From NCBI GenBank assembly GCA_039619475.1, contig CM077115.1:477908400-477972399 (forward strand): a stretch of DNA of 64,000 nucleotides, written 5' to 3'. Source of the DNA: Icerya purchasi. Its lineage: Eukaryota; Arthropoda; Insecta; Hemiptera; Monophlebidae. Shown in pieces: positions 11,465-22,566 of the stretch (the first letter of the stretch is position 1; every line of letters starts with the position of its first letter). Both the position numbers and the translations under genes were made by a program. Under the pieces are notes generated by a model that did no database searches, was not told the origin of the DNA, and saw only the letters and a program-made list of their open reading frames with translations.

Positions 11465-12340
11465 TAAAATTTTGTTAAACCAAAAATTTTTCTGAGAGAA
11501 ACTTCTTCATTATAGCATATTTAACGAGTGTTATATTTATTAAATGATTATCGCCTTGTTCATAAAAAAAGCAAAAAAAAAGCAAAACCGAAGATATTAG
11601 TTACAAAATTACCTTTCAATCTACTGATGTTGTAAAAGTCTTAGTTTATTATAAAATAAATCAAAACATCGTTATTGTTGTGTTTTGTGGTAGGTAAATC
11701 AACAAAGGCGCGATCGTTACTTCCTTAAAATAGTGAGATTAACTTGTTTTTTACTAATGTTAGACAAATCAAAGTGTTCCGAGTGAATGGAATTCGTTAT
11801 TCGCTATGCAGCAAACGAAACTATTTTATAGTTGAGCAGTGGTGTTCCGTTCCGTTAACTCGGTTTAAATCCTGTTGCCTGCGCGTATTGTAAATTAGAA
11901 TGAAAATTAATAAATCTTTTCCATTAACCAAAATATATACTTCAGCGAAATTTAACACGAATAGAAATATCGAATGGTGTTCAACAAATGAAAAAAACGG
12001 GGGTGAAATAAAACAGTTCATCCTCCGAAATGAATTGCTCTGTTGATTTTTAATGCAGATGATATGTAACTCCTCTTTCTTACTTAATATTTCTCGATTT
12101 GACGCATCAAAAAAAAAAAAAAAAGAAAGAAAAACGGAGCTACAACATTCAAAATATGACATAGTAACATGCTGCTGATAGTTGAAAAGATCGGACCGTT
12201 TTATAGTAACAAACTATTCGTTATAAATTTTGACGAACAGACCGAACTAGTTCACGAGAAATGTAGAAAATCGATTTGTGCTTTTTGAACTACAAATTTG
12301 AATATATTGTTAACGAAGATATGGAATATTATATTTCTAA

Positions 12341-13592
12341 TACGAGAGTCCTTGAATAAGTAAACAGACAAATCGCTATAAAATTTTTAACTATTAATAT
12401 ACTTGCAATTTTTTTTTTCACTTTTTGACGTAATCCCCTTCTACGCGAATACACTTGTCCCGCCGGTCTACGAGGTTTCGTATTCCCTTGGCGAAGAATT
12501 CTTTAGGTTGAGTGCGGAACCACTTTACGACATGCTCCTCGACTTGTTCGTTGTTTTCGGAAACGTGTCCACGCAAAGAGTTCTTAAGCGGTCCAAACAA
12601 ATAGAAATCTTACGGGGCTAAGTCAGGATTATATGGGGATATGGGAGGAGCTTCCACTTCATTTCCTCTAATATAGCTTGCATTAATAGTCGCTGTGGGG
12701 CGTGGCATTGTCCTCCTGAAGAATGACTCCTTTCGTGATGCGTCCTGGTCGTTTCCGTCGTATCTCCGGTCGAAATTGGGTTTTGAGCACTTCTGCATAC
12801 GACTCTGCGTTGACAGTAGCTCAGTCTTCCAGATAGTGACCAAGAACAGCGCCTTTCATATCCCAAAACACGGTCAAAAGCACTTTGTTTGCTGAGGGAC
12901 GCGACTTAAATTTGTTGGTTGCAGGCGACCCAGGATGCTTCCACACCATGCTTTGTTTTTTCGTTTCAGGTTCGTAATGATGGAACCATGCCTCATCACC
13001 AGTGATTATAAAAAGGTCTCACCTTCAATATCGAACCGCTTTTTCAGCTCCTTGCAAATTCTTAGCTGATTTTCATTGTGCACCGCGGATAACATTTTGG
13101 GAACCCATCTCGCGCATGTTTTTTGAAAATTGAGATGGTTGTGAATGATATTATGGACGATTACTGGAGTGATATTTCTTTGATTGTAATCCGCCTGTCG
13201 ACTAAAATCATCTTCTCAATGTTTTTTATAAGGATCGGCGATGTCATTTCAACTGGGCGTCCACTACGCGGTTTCGCCGCTATACTCTTTCGGCCGTTTT
13301 TGAACTGATCCACCCACGATATCAGATTAGAAATTATACTTAATAACGTTAAAATGAACATACACTAATTTTACTCATAAAAACACAGTGCGCATAGTGG
13401 GTATATTTCCTAACATCTCTTCAACAATGTCCCAATCAACAGCATTATACCTGTGTAGGAATCGAACAAATATAAAACGCTGAATATATTAACAACACGA
13501 CAGCTGTCAGTGCATGCGTACTTAGTTTTGTCACTTTTTAGCGACATCAAAAGAAAGCCGGTTATATAACTTTTTATGTTCGTTCAAGGATA
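12341..13592 (-). mobile_element. degenerate mariner element
   Basis: The minus strand holds a transposase spread over several frames. The putative ends are 'tccttgaa'-type inverted repeats at 12349-12371 and 13570-13590, with TA dinucleotides just outside; they match at about two thirds of positions. The implied length of about 1.25 kb is normal for mariner. Stops and frameshifts mean it cannot encode an active transposase. Confidence 0.65.
12418..13361 (-). pseudogene. mariner transposase pseudogene
   Basis: Reading 13361 to 12418, the N-terminal region shows ISWVDQFKNGRKS and SGRPVEM followed by DRRITIKEIS, a typical mariner helix-turn-helix and linker. Around 13010-12980 comes TGDEAWFHHY, carrying the first catalytic Asp. 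Then VFWDMKGAVLGHYLED is followed by a stop. QEDNATPH near 12720 carries the second Asp. After a frameshift come SPYNPDLAP and FGPLKNSLRG, then FFAKGIRNLVDR and the terminal CIRVEGDYV-K. The first two Asp residues survive; the third (in the PDLAP-D region) falls at a disrupted site. Transposases of this family cut and paste DNA at TA targets. Confidence 0.8.
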
Positions 13593-13984
13593 ATCTTTGT
13601 TTATTTGGACGATTTTGGTGATTTGTTGTTCATTCGAAAGTCTACTGACCAGTGATGGTATCATATGAGCGACGAAAAATATCGGCGCGAATACAGACGT
13701 ACAGTTATTGAGTAAAGCGAAAAAAGAGAGCCCCTTTAAAGAAGTTTTTAGTAATGTAACAGACGTGATTGGCTTGAAATATTTTCAATTTACAATAGAA
13801 AAGTAAGCTGGAAAAAAATAATTTTTGACATAGCTGAACAAAAAATTAAAATATCATCAATGTTAATTACCTTGGGAAATGTAGATTTGAATGAAGCGGA
13901 CGAATCGGAAGCCTCTTTAATCACAGTTACAGTAGAGCTAATCTTCAGTAAATCGCTTTTCTTTGGCTGCATCTCCTTTTTGTC

Positions 13985-14310
13985 CATTGGATCCTGAAGG
14001 TTCCCAGTATGTTTGTGATGCGAATCACGTGCTCTTCGAGTGCTCCGGTTTATCCCGCGAGCGTGAGTTACTTTAATATCATCTTTTAAAGCTTGGTCTT
14101 TCTGCTCTTTTCAACGCCTCTTATGTTCTTTCTCTACCTATTCTTTCTGTTGTTCCTGTCCTAGGGGTGTTCCTTGATTCCATTGTCGACAGAATAAAAA
14201 TATAATTTCTATTCTATTCCATGTATCTATTCCTTTTTGCTGGGCTAATGCTCTTTGGTAGCAAACCCGGGGGGGGGGGGGGTAAAAAAAACAAAAAAAA
14301 ACATTTTTCC
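13985..14310 (+). mobile_element. 5'-truncated I-family LINE tail
   Basis: The reading frame from about 13994 to the stop at 14203-14205 gives the C-terminal Cys/His region (VCDANHVLFECSGLSRER), one in-frame TAA, then LLKLGLSALFNASYVLS and a terminal DSIVDRIKI. It matches the ends of the elements at 27031 and 9490. Downstream, gggctaatgctctttggtag...ccc forms a stem (outer GGG/CCC, inner tgct/agca). It runs into a G run (14269-14282) and an A-rich tail. Confidence 0.75.
14269..14282 (+). repeat. poly(G) run of 14
   Basis: Sits where the LINE 3' stem meets its A-rich tail. It may be a slippage expansion of the terminal CCCGGG. Confidence 0.9.
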
Positions 14311-14342
14311 TATATCATAAAATCGTTTATTTTTGTTCATTA

Positions 14343-14562
14343 TTAAAGCCGAGAAGTTCGATTCTGCTGCCGTCGATAAACATGCTGCCAAACTATAAAA
14401 TCTGTCTCTTTAGCGCCAGGTCCTTCTCTGCTGCTGGATAAGTACTGGCAGATATTTTCCTTTTTCAATTTGCTTTGGTACTTTGCCGCATGACTAGAAG
14501 TACTGTATGATTCGCCACTAATGTATTTATCATTATTATTAGTCGTAAACAAAATCTAAATA
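14343..14562 (-). CDS. possible terminal coding exon of an unknown gene
   Basis: On the minus strand an open frame of about 70 codons ends with TAA at 14345-14343. It is preceded by a T/A-rich tract ending in AG near 14563 (tatgtatatttag), a plausible acceptor. An AATAAA signal (14328-14333 on the minus strand) lies within 20 bases after the stop. The peptide is hydrophilic (SGESYSTSSHAAKYQSKLKK, then ETDFIVWQHVYRRQQNR) and matches no family I know. The combination of acceptor, frame, stop and polyadenylation signal is what makes it worth listing. It could equally be a retrotransposed fragment or chance. Confidence 0.3.
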
Positions 14563-14582
14563 TACATATAATAATACGAAAT

Positions 14583-15505
14583 AAAATTTCTTAAATTTTT
14601 AGCCCTGTACCGTTTTGTCGTTTGTACCACGCGCACGTTTCCCCCCGGATTGCAGCTGACCGGTCGTTGACCCCCCCCCCTCCTAAACACACATTCCTTT
14701 TCATTGCTGCTCGTTTATTTAGTCTAATGTTTAATGTGATCGTCATTCATACTATTGTGCTATAATTTGATTGAAATGAATAAAATAGAGTAAACACTAA
14801 AAACGCAACCATGGTTCGTATTCTGTAGGTTTATACACCCACGATATAGGCATGTTCGTTACGAGCCTGCTGTCACAGAATCGATAAAGCCTTCATCTAT
14901 TCAAGAAAAAATCTTTAAAAAATAAACTACTAAACCGTATTTCAAAATATAGGTACCTGATAATTTTTGCGCTGTAATATATTTTTATACCTAATAAAAG
15001 AACATGACTACTAATCATCGCAGGCCTTTTGTAATGCAACCTAATGGGAGTTAATTAATTTCTCACAAATTTTGTAATACGATAATGAAAGTGTTGTTTA
15101 TAACTTTTTTTTTTTCAAATTTTTCGATAGATGAAATAGAGATGCGCATATTACACGAGGGCGAGTGGTACACACGACAATACGGTATTGTCCTTATATT
15201 ATGCTTGGAAAATCCTGTTACGTTTTCGCAATTACTGTGTATGTAAAACATAAATTATTAATGTATTTCTAAAAATTTCCTCTCGTATTACAGAAAAACA
15301 ATAATTATCTGGAAATGTTTTCATATGGGGCGCAGTCCGAAGAATCGGCTTACACACATACATATTATTCGTTTAATATGTATGTATGTATAGCTGTGTG
15401 AATGTATGAATGTACGTATACATGTATGCTAATGCTGAGTTCACGGTACTAACTTTAAGGCGCGTGAAATTGATCAAACCGAGAAAAATAAGGTTGTTTT
15501 ATTAA
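14583..15505. other. no gene supported
   Basis: AT-rich, with a C-rich run at 14671-14680 and tatgtatgtatg-type simple sequence near 15380-15430. Confidence 0.45.
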
Positions 15506-15511
15506 TCATTA

Positions 15512-15830
15512 CAAGTAAAACCTATCATAGCCTGTCTGGTCGGGAAGACTTGGCCGGTTAATCCGAGGTTCCTGTGAAAAATTGATTTTCCTTCAAAACG
15601 AGCTAGTAGATTTCATTAGGTATCATGGCGAATATGTAATACATTATTGCAACTCATTTTATTGGACATATAATGTTGCAACATAAAGTAATACAAAAAA
15701 AAAAAAAAAAATGAATACACATAAAATTAACTCAGTGGAATGACTCTTATCTAGGTACTAACTATTATGCACGTAATATTCGCTAAAAGGGGAAAAAGAA
15801 CTTTGTTCGAGAGATAGAGGGGTTTTACTG
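15512..15830. mobile_element. pogo/Tigger-like MITE with TA target duplication
   Basis: The left end reads caagtaaaacct and the right end, inverted, cagtaaaacccc. Each is flanked by TA (15510-15511 and 15831-15832). The left subterminal sequence ctggtcgggaagacttggcc followed by ggttaatccgagg resembles the subterminal region of Tigger/pogo elements. At 319 bp with no coding capacity it is a non-autonomous element that would depend on a pogo-type transposase in trans. An A run (15697-15713) lies inside. Confidence 0.55.
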
Positions 15831-16031
15831 TATTGTTATACGCTTATACGGCAGTCGACTGAAAAAATAAGAGCGGTGCCAGGAATAGCGTGTCTAATAA
15901 AATTTGTCTAGCAGTTCTAACTTGTTACATGTAAATCGAATATGACCTTCGGAGTTTTTTGAAATTTCAGCCGCTGCCTGTCGCTTTGGGATCTCTAGTG
16001 AGTATTCCTAATTGCTTTATCCGAGTTTCTT

Positions 16032-16070
16032 TTTGGGGTGCGGGGGCTCGTCAACCGGGGGGACCTTTAC
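16032..16070 (-). mobile_element. isolated LINE 3'-terminal motif
   Basis: On the minus strand, gtaaaggtcc, cggttgacgagccc and a short A-containing stretch match the I-family 3' terminus at 26976-27002. No coding remnant was seen upstream on the minus strand, so only the motif supports this. Confidence 0.35.
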
Positions 16071-16299
16071 ACAAGTTGGACACCGAACGAACACAAAAAA
16101 ATCTCTCCGTAACCCTCTGATAAAGAAAAAAGATACGTGAGACGTTCACGGCAAAGGTGAAATGATACAGAGGATCGGCACCACGTTCTCCACAGCGTGT
16201 TTACATAGCAATTTTTTCGGCCAGAGCTGCGCGTTCTACAGCGTGTTTTTGACAGGTCGGATAATGACTGTTAAGCTTGTTGTTTCTGGTCTTATAACG

Positions 16300-17760
16300 A
16301 CATTATTGTTTGTGTAGCGGCGGCGATAAACGGAGGAAAAAATTGCCGTAGCGGGTAGGTGGGGGATAGCTTTTGTGCGCTTATAGGATTAGCTGGAAGA
16401 CGATGAAGAGCACTCGAGGAAGAGCACACAACTACAAGGCAATATGTTGTCATCGCGGAGAAGGGCTTTTAGGCGACGGTGGCGATCTCTGACCCGCGCT
16501 GGCCGAGGAACAACCGGCGACTCGCAGAATCCCGGATGGCTCGTGCTCGGCGTTGATTACTTCTGCTGAAGTGTGTGTGCAAGGCGAGAAGACAGGTTGC
16601 CCGCTGCCGTACGGGCACACGCGCGCCGTAATTTCTTGATAACTGTCCGCGGATGGGCGGCGGGTGCGATAACGCGCGGCGGTCCGCTGTTGCGAGAACA
16701 GGACGGCAACCTGTTCCTTCATTAAGCAATTTCCATTATCAAAAACGGATCTCGGAAGAATGCCTTTGTTGGTCGGCCGCAGCATCGACCTACATCGCAG
16801 AGAGCGTGTTGTCGGTTATTGCCATCATTGCCGTCGTGGCAGTGTCCTGCGATGATGAAATATGAAGTCGGCGCAAGACGCGGCGCTGATAAGCTACACT
16901 CCATTATTACTTGAAACGGCTCGTTTATATAAGCTCTATTACCGGCTAAATCTCTCTGCCCGTCTTACAGCGCTCCTATTCCGTTTCTCTTCGCTGCCAT
17001 CTGGCTTGTTCTGCGCTCTGCTTGTTGCCGCTGGCAGAGACTGCGCATGGCGAGGACGCTCGGACCAGCTCGGTCGAGCCCGCCGCTGATATTAATATCT
17101 GTTTCTCGAGCTTTCCACGCAACGACCACCAGTCTGTGTCGAACAATATAATACGTTCGAGCTGAAAGCGAAATAGACGAAAAGCTATAAACTTCCCGTC
17201 CGGCCCCCCCTAATCTATTCACCGTCTCTGCGCCCTCCCCCTCTTCCCGGTTATATCCGCTGACCGTCTTTGTCGCTCTTGCTCGGCGCTCGGTTAAAAT
17301 CTGAGAAAGAAGAAACAGCTTCTTTTTTCTTTCTTTCTTTCTTTATTGGGGGGCTGGAGGGTTGTGTTTTTTTTCTTTTTTTTTTTTTTTTTTTGATTTT
17401 CGGTGGCCGGTTTATCTTTTACTGTAGAACGGCGCGAATTTTGTTCGTTGTACGTGATCCAGTATATTACCTCTGTGCTACGTGCGTATATTTCCCCGGG
17501 GAGTCTCGGGCACCAGTTTTTGATAGGCTATTCGACGGACCTGGGTCTTTTGCGTTTTATCGGCGATTTTCGTTCAACTTTCAACTCTTTCTTACGATAA
17601 ATTACGAGCGGAAATTCTCTCTAGCCAGCCTGCACAGACACAAGTCGCTCTTTTAGCGGTCGCGCCATTGCTGTCCCGTGTGCGCTGGTGTACTCTTCGA
17701 AATCAGTGGCCGACCGCCGATTGAGGTATCGCCGACAATAAGTGTTGTAGCATGGTGCCG
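16300..17760. promoter_or_regulatory. CpG-richer, promoter-like patch
   Basis: Base composition rises sharply in GC and CpG compared with the flanks, from about 16310 (gtagcggcggcgataaacgg) to 17760. A canonical TATATAA at 16926-16932 sits within it. Overlapping open frames on both strands (16450-17220) have skewed Arg/Ala/Ser composition typical of translated GC-rich DNA, not protein. A promoter or 5' leader of a host gene is a reasonable guess; direction and target are unknown. TC-rich and poly(T) tracts lie at 17320-17395. Confidence 0.3.
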
Positions 17761-19080
17761 CGTACGGGGCGCTTATTTAATAAACGTTTTCATTATTTAT
17801 TATTATCGTCGTGACTGGGGTTATATTTTTCGCGATATTATACGAATTTTTTCCGTACTTTTAAATATTTAATATCGCCCTGGTTATTTGTCCATGAATT
17901 TTAAGCAGCGAGCAGCCGGAACGTCTATGAAACGTGCGAAATAAACGATTTCGTTTAGGAAAGCAGTGCCAAACAACAACAAACTCGACTCGCGATAAAG
18001 ATTTTTATTCGTTCCGGGCTGGTACTTTGCTGTTCGCGCTGCGTAGAATTAAAAATGGTTCGTTGTTGGTCTGGCTGAAAAGTTAAAAATATGCGCTTTC
18101 GGTGAAAGGTGTTCGAGATTTTCTCTATTCGACGCACACTGCCAAAACGTTTCTTTTCGATCTGTTCAAAGTCCGTCTACATCAGCGGCATAACGCGGCT
18201 AACCTTCGCTACGAGAATTGCGAACAAATCCGGTGATGGTGGCTACTACGAGTATATTAAAAGCGAGCCTCTCTGACTGCGATTAGGAAATACGAAAAAG
18301 TACCGAAATCCTCCCACTGAATGGAAATGTCTACCTTTTCTCTCGTCCGGGGGTGGCTGTAACCCCTTTTAAAATTTCCTTTAGTTACGATTGAACGTAA
18401 TTTGAAGAAATTTGAAAGTCCCTTTGATTATCCGGGTTTTTTGGGAGGGGGGGGGATTTTATTTTTTTGTTTTCTTTTAGGAGAATCATGATAAACTGCG
18501 CGGCGTTTTCACCTTTTCTAATTTGTGAAAAGGATTTTTATGTACTTGTTTCATTACGTCGTGGGTAATATTGAAAAAAGTGAACGGTTATTAAATATCT
18601 GTTTAAAGTGACATCGCTGTACGTAAAATAATTCGACCGAGAGATACCGATAATAACAACTCTCGGCCGGTGAAATACGAATATCCGATTAAAGAGGCTC
18701 ATCCGCAATGATTGGAGGCATTCTAATCTAGAAGTGTTAGATCTCGTAAGTTAAGACGTTAGTATGAGTTTATTGTATCGTGTACTTTTGCCTCATAAAT
18801 GGTTATGTTTCAATTATATTTCCCCTACATTCACGTTTACAAAAAAAGAAACGAAAAAGTAATAGTTAAAAATAAACAGACACTAGAGTTGATAATTATA
18901 AATCTGTCGTTAACTTTGTTTCTGTCGGGGTGCTGAATCGCTATGGCACTGTGAGTAATAGTTCTGGCTATTGAAGTTTCAAGTACAAGCATGAGATGTT
19001 GATACAACATACTTCATCATTAGTTCAGTGAAATCTCATCGATCGCTGCGGATGGTGTAGTCACTTTCGAGGTTCAGCTT
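17760..19080. other. no gene supported
   Basis: Unremarkable non-coding DNA with a G run near 18447-18455; no repeat family recognised. Confidence 0.45.
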
Positions 19081-19460
19081 ATTTGGGAACGTATTCAGAA
19101 AGAGTAGCGGTATCATGTGAGTAATGATGAAAACCAATGAACATAAATTGAGTATTAGTCGAAAAAATGTGGTCCCTTTGGATAATTTTTTTTTCTTATT
19201 ATTTTTTATTAGTATAACAGAGGCGGTTTACTTAAAATGCTATCAATTTGCAAGATTACCATGGAAATGTAGTTTTGTTACCGACTTCCAAAAAGAAGGA
19301 GATTACACATTCGTCCCGTTGTTTTTTTTTTGACCAATTTAGAATTACGTTGAAAATTTTGATCATTTTATATAAAGTATATGTAGCAGAGAAAGAGACA
19401 GAAATGTAAGCAAGAAGATTTAAGGGTCATAGCTCCTTGCGAGGCCAAAATGGCTGAGTT

Positions 19461-19465
19461 ATATA

Positions 19466-19507
<42 letters not shown>

Positions 19508-19530
19508 TACATATATATACAATATATATA
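19461..19530. repeat. (AT)n microsatellite
   Basis: Long AT tract that directly abuts the 3' end of the minus-strand SINE. The second SINE copy is also next to AT repeats. Confidence 0.9.
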
Positions 19531-19775
19531 GTGAAGTCTCCCATACCCTTAACTGAGGGTCGGGGGATGTAAAGTTAAGGTTTACAATACACTAAGCTTA
19601 ATGACACTTATCATAGTGGGGGTCTGTTATTTTCTCCCAGCGGTCTTTACTTTTCTAAATTTCTTTGATATGCAATGGTCGGAAACTTGGAAGCAATTTC
19701 AGTCTGAAGTGAGACAAATTTTGAATCCGCGACTCTGTTTTGGTAGTGAACCATCTCAACTATAGGCTATTATTT
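19530..19775 (-). mobile_element. tRNA-derived SINE, copy 1
   Basis: On the minus strand a tRNA-like head (agcctatagttgagatggtt, ctaccaaaacagag, ggattcaaa) is followed by a body. The body shares landmarks with the copy at 46205-46496: 'gtctcacttcagactg', 'agaaatttagaaaagtaaag' and a 3' part around 'cattaagcttagtgtattg'. Boundaries are approximate. SINEs of this type are RNA polymerase III transcripts mobilised by LINE proteins. Confidence 0.6.
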
Positions 19776-20106
19776 AGTCTATAAGTGTGGGTTCTGGTTC
19801 AGTTCCAAGTCATACAACATTCTTTCTTTTTCTTTTAAGTTTCAGCGACTACCTTATTCGTACAGTTCAGCTGTATAGACATAGGCATTGCGCACTAGGT
19901 AATTGTAACATGCAACGCGAGTGTACGCACGCAAGACTACATTCGGAACTGATTGTAACCATCTGTTATTGCGTCGCAAGTGCAGCCCCGTGTGTGTCTA
20001 CTGTGTACTAACTAGCGCGCATACGAGTATGATGGTATGCATGTTTACCATTGCCTTCCGCGTGACTATAAGCGAACATCTTATTTAATTTTTCATAATA
20101 ATTTCT

Positions 20107-20181
20107 GTCGTCACCCGGGATCGAACCTCAGACTTTCAAAACGAAAGCAAAGCGCTTCAGCAAGTAGGCTATCGTGACGAC
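20107..20181 (-). ncRNA. tRNA-like sequence (tRNA pseudogene or SINE head)
   Basis: The 75-nt minus-strand sequence begins gtcgtca and ends tgacgac, a perfect 7-bp acceptor-type stem. It has a good B box (ggttcgatccc), an anticodon-arm-like hairpin (cgttttg loop, suggesting TTT) and an A-box-like tagcctacttgc. The A box is offset by about three bases and the T stem pairs poorly, so a functional tRNA is doubtful. A tRNA-derived SINE head or tRNA pseudogene fits better. Confidence 0.5.
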
Positions 20182-20189
20182 CATACAAC

Positions 20190-21445
20190 ATTTCGACCTT
20201 AAAAATGTCTGTCAGTGTTATAAAGTAGCTGCGCCCTTCTTCTTTTTATAGTGTAGAAGTTCCATGTAAAATATTTTGAATTTATCGCTTAATTTGTATA
20301 TAGTTCAAAAAGGTCTAATAGGAAGACTAGTATTTTTTTTAAAAGAACAAACAGTAGTTCAGTATCAAATCAACAAATAGGGTGGCAAAAAGGTATTATT
20401 AGGCATAGAAGAAAGCACCGTTGAAAGAGCACATATATTGACTCGTTCATTTCTGGGATCACCAGTATAGCCAGACACTGGTTTTTAGAATGCGCGTTTA
20501 TTATCTACTGGTTTTGAATTGTTAATGGATATTTGGTAAGGGAGTTGTAAATTATAGATACTGAGGTAAATGAGTCTGCTATCAGTAGTGCCTTCTGAGA
20601 CATAGGTGCTAGTGAAAAAAAGGATTTAAGGCAGAAAAATATTCCGCTGTGCACAATCGCACAGCTGTCGCTAAGTCGGATTGGTTGGTACTAACCAAAA
20701 AATTGATTGTGAGCACATATTGACCTCTTATTTATTAAAAAGCAGCCGCGAAAGTTTTCTAGGGGGATAGCAATGTTTATATATGCTTGCATAAAGACCT
20801 CAAGTATAAATAAAATCAAAATTAAATATTTCTGAGAATGAGAAAAAGTAAATTATTGGAGATCGTTAAAAACATTTGAAATTCAACATTCAAAACACAA
20901 ATTTTAATGAAATTTTGTATGCATAAATACAGTTTTGTACTGACCCGATAAATTACGGTTAATTCTTTATGTATAATTACTTTGCAATTAGTGATTATTT
21001 AATCTTGTATCTACTAACCCTTGCCCCTTAGGCTCCATCCTGCCTAGTAATCTGACCCCATTTTAAAAATAAATTAAAATTCGTGTCAAAAAACTAAAAC
21101 TAACCTAAACCGCCCCTTACTCCTTCTGTTTACATGCTCTCAGTGTTGACAAGATCTCGGTTCACACGGTTCCGCTATGGAAACTAAAACAATAATCTTG
21201 AACAGAGTATAAAATTCTGCGCAATTTTTCCTATCTTTCCTGAATATTTATTCCTGATGACAAATTTAGCACAAAAAATAATTTTCTTTTTTACAATTTG
21301 GCTTCTATCCTTTTTTGTAACAATTAAATTGTTTGTATAATAGTACTAATTATATTTGTTATTATCACATCCTTATATTACCCAATCGGTTTAATCGATT
21401 TTAGAAAGATAACTAAGGTTAAGTTTTTTGATTTTAAAATATATA
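20190..21445. other. no gene supported
   Basis: AT-rich, with a small perfect hairpin (gctgtgc/gcacagc) near 20650 and no open frame of interest. Confidence 0.45.
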
Positions 21446-21474
21446 AATTATCTTCTTCTTTCGGTGCAGACTTG

Positions 21475-22566
21475 TTAACGGATGATGTTCGCGATCAAGT
21501 TGCCGCTATCATGCTTTTGTCTCCTGCTGCTTCTGAAGAGTTTTGTAGTTGTTGTGGCAAACCATGTTCTTAGATTTTTGAGGCAAGATATGCTTCTTTG
21601 TCCCGGGCTCCTTCTTCCCATTATCTTGCCTTGAAGTATTCTATGTAGTAGCTCATATATTTGTTCATTTCTCATTATGCGGGCTAAATATTTCAATTTT
21701 CTAGATTTTACTGCGTTCAAGATTTTAAGTTTTTTGTCCACCTTCGATAATACTTCTTTGTTACTTTGTTTCTCTGTCCAAAGAATTTTCAAGATATGAC
21801 GATATAACCACATTTCAAAAGTATTTAGCTTTTTAGTCGTGGCTTTCACCAATGTCCACGATTTCACTCCAAACAAAAGTATTGATAATATTTATATATA
21901 TATATATAGCATCTGAGTAATCTTATTTTTGTGTGCAGATTTAGGTATTTATATGTGAATAGAGATTTCTTTCCATTAAATGCATGCCTTGCTTCCCCTA
22001 TTCTACTTTTTAATTCTTGAAACTGGCTCCACTTGCCATTTATTACAATTCCAGACCAACTTTTTCTATATTTTTGTTTTTTGCGATCAACTGACTTTTT
22101 GTTAATTACCATATATTTGGTTTTGTTGAAATTCAGATCCACACGGAATTTATTGCTACATTCCACCACTACTTTGTTCATTATTGTTTGGAGACCTTCT
22201 AAGTTATGTATGAAAGTTACTGTATCGTCCACGTATCTGAGGTTGTTCAGGCGCTCTCTGTCAACTAGTAACTTTTCATCCAGATCTTGGAGGGCTTCAT
22301 TAAAGGATTTTTTCTGAGTAGATATTGTATAAAATCGGCGATAACACGCAGCCTTGTCTCACACCTCTTTGGATTGCCTTGGCTTCAGACTTCTCTCTTT
22401 CAACCTGCACATAAGCTTCTTGGTTCCAGTAGAGATTTGTAATAATTCGCATATCTTTGTCATCTAAATCAATGTCCATCATTTTTAAAAATTCACTGCG
22501 AAAGTTATCTGGATCAGGAGCTTTTCCATCTTTCATAAAATTAACTGTATACTGCACTATGCTCAT
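21475..22566 (-). pseudogene. RTE reverse transcriptase, RT core and C-terminal part
   Basis: Three overlapping frames (22566-22300, 22232-21864, 21876-21475) cover the RT palm, thumb and the conserved C-terminal tail of RTE proteins. The catalytic motif is YVDD in place of the usual YADD, with both aspartates kept. The RGVRQGCVLSP motif is intact. The finger and early palm segment is deleted, so no polymerase could form. RTE proteins copy their own RNA onto a nicked genomic target. Confidence 0.8.

Larger units (their letters stand above)
19085..20000 (+). repeat. dispersed repeat, copy 2, interrupted by a SINE
   Basis: R1 is at 19085-19260 (tcatgtgagtaatgatga, tttggataatttttttt, agtataacagaggc). 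R2 is at 19278-19325 (accgacttccaaaaagaagg). R3 is at 19905-19990 (caacgcgagtgtacgcacgc, ggaactgattgtaacc). The same blocks occur at 5290-5745 on the other strand in another order. A SINE copy separates R2 and R3 here. A weak third R2 occurs at about 39720-39795. Confidence 0.65.

Noticed and set aside
16450..17220. Several overlapping open frames of 60-111 codons on both strands
   Set aside because: They coincide with a GC-rich patch where stops are rare, overlap each other on opposite strands and show Arg/Ala/Ser-skewed translations without motifs.
17270..17656. 128-codon plus-strand frame with a poly-Phe segment
   Set aside because: It runs through CTTT and poly(T) tracts; the remainder has no recognisable domain.
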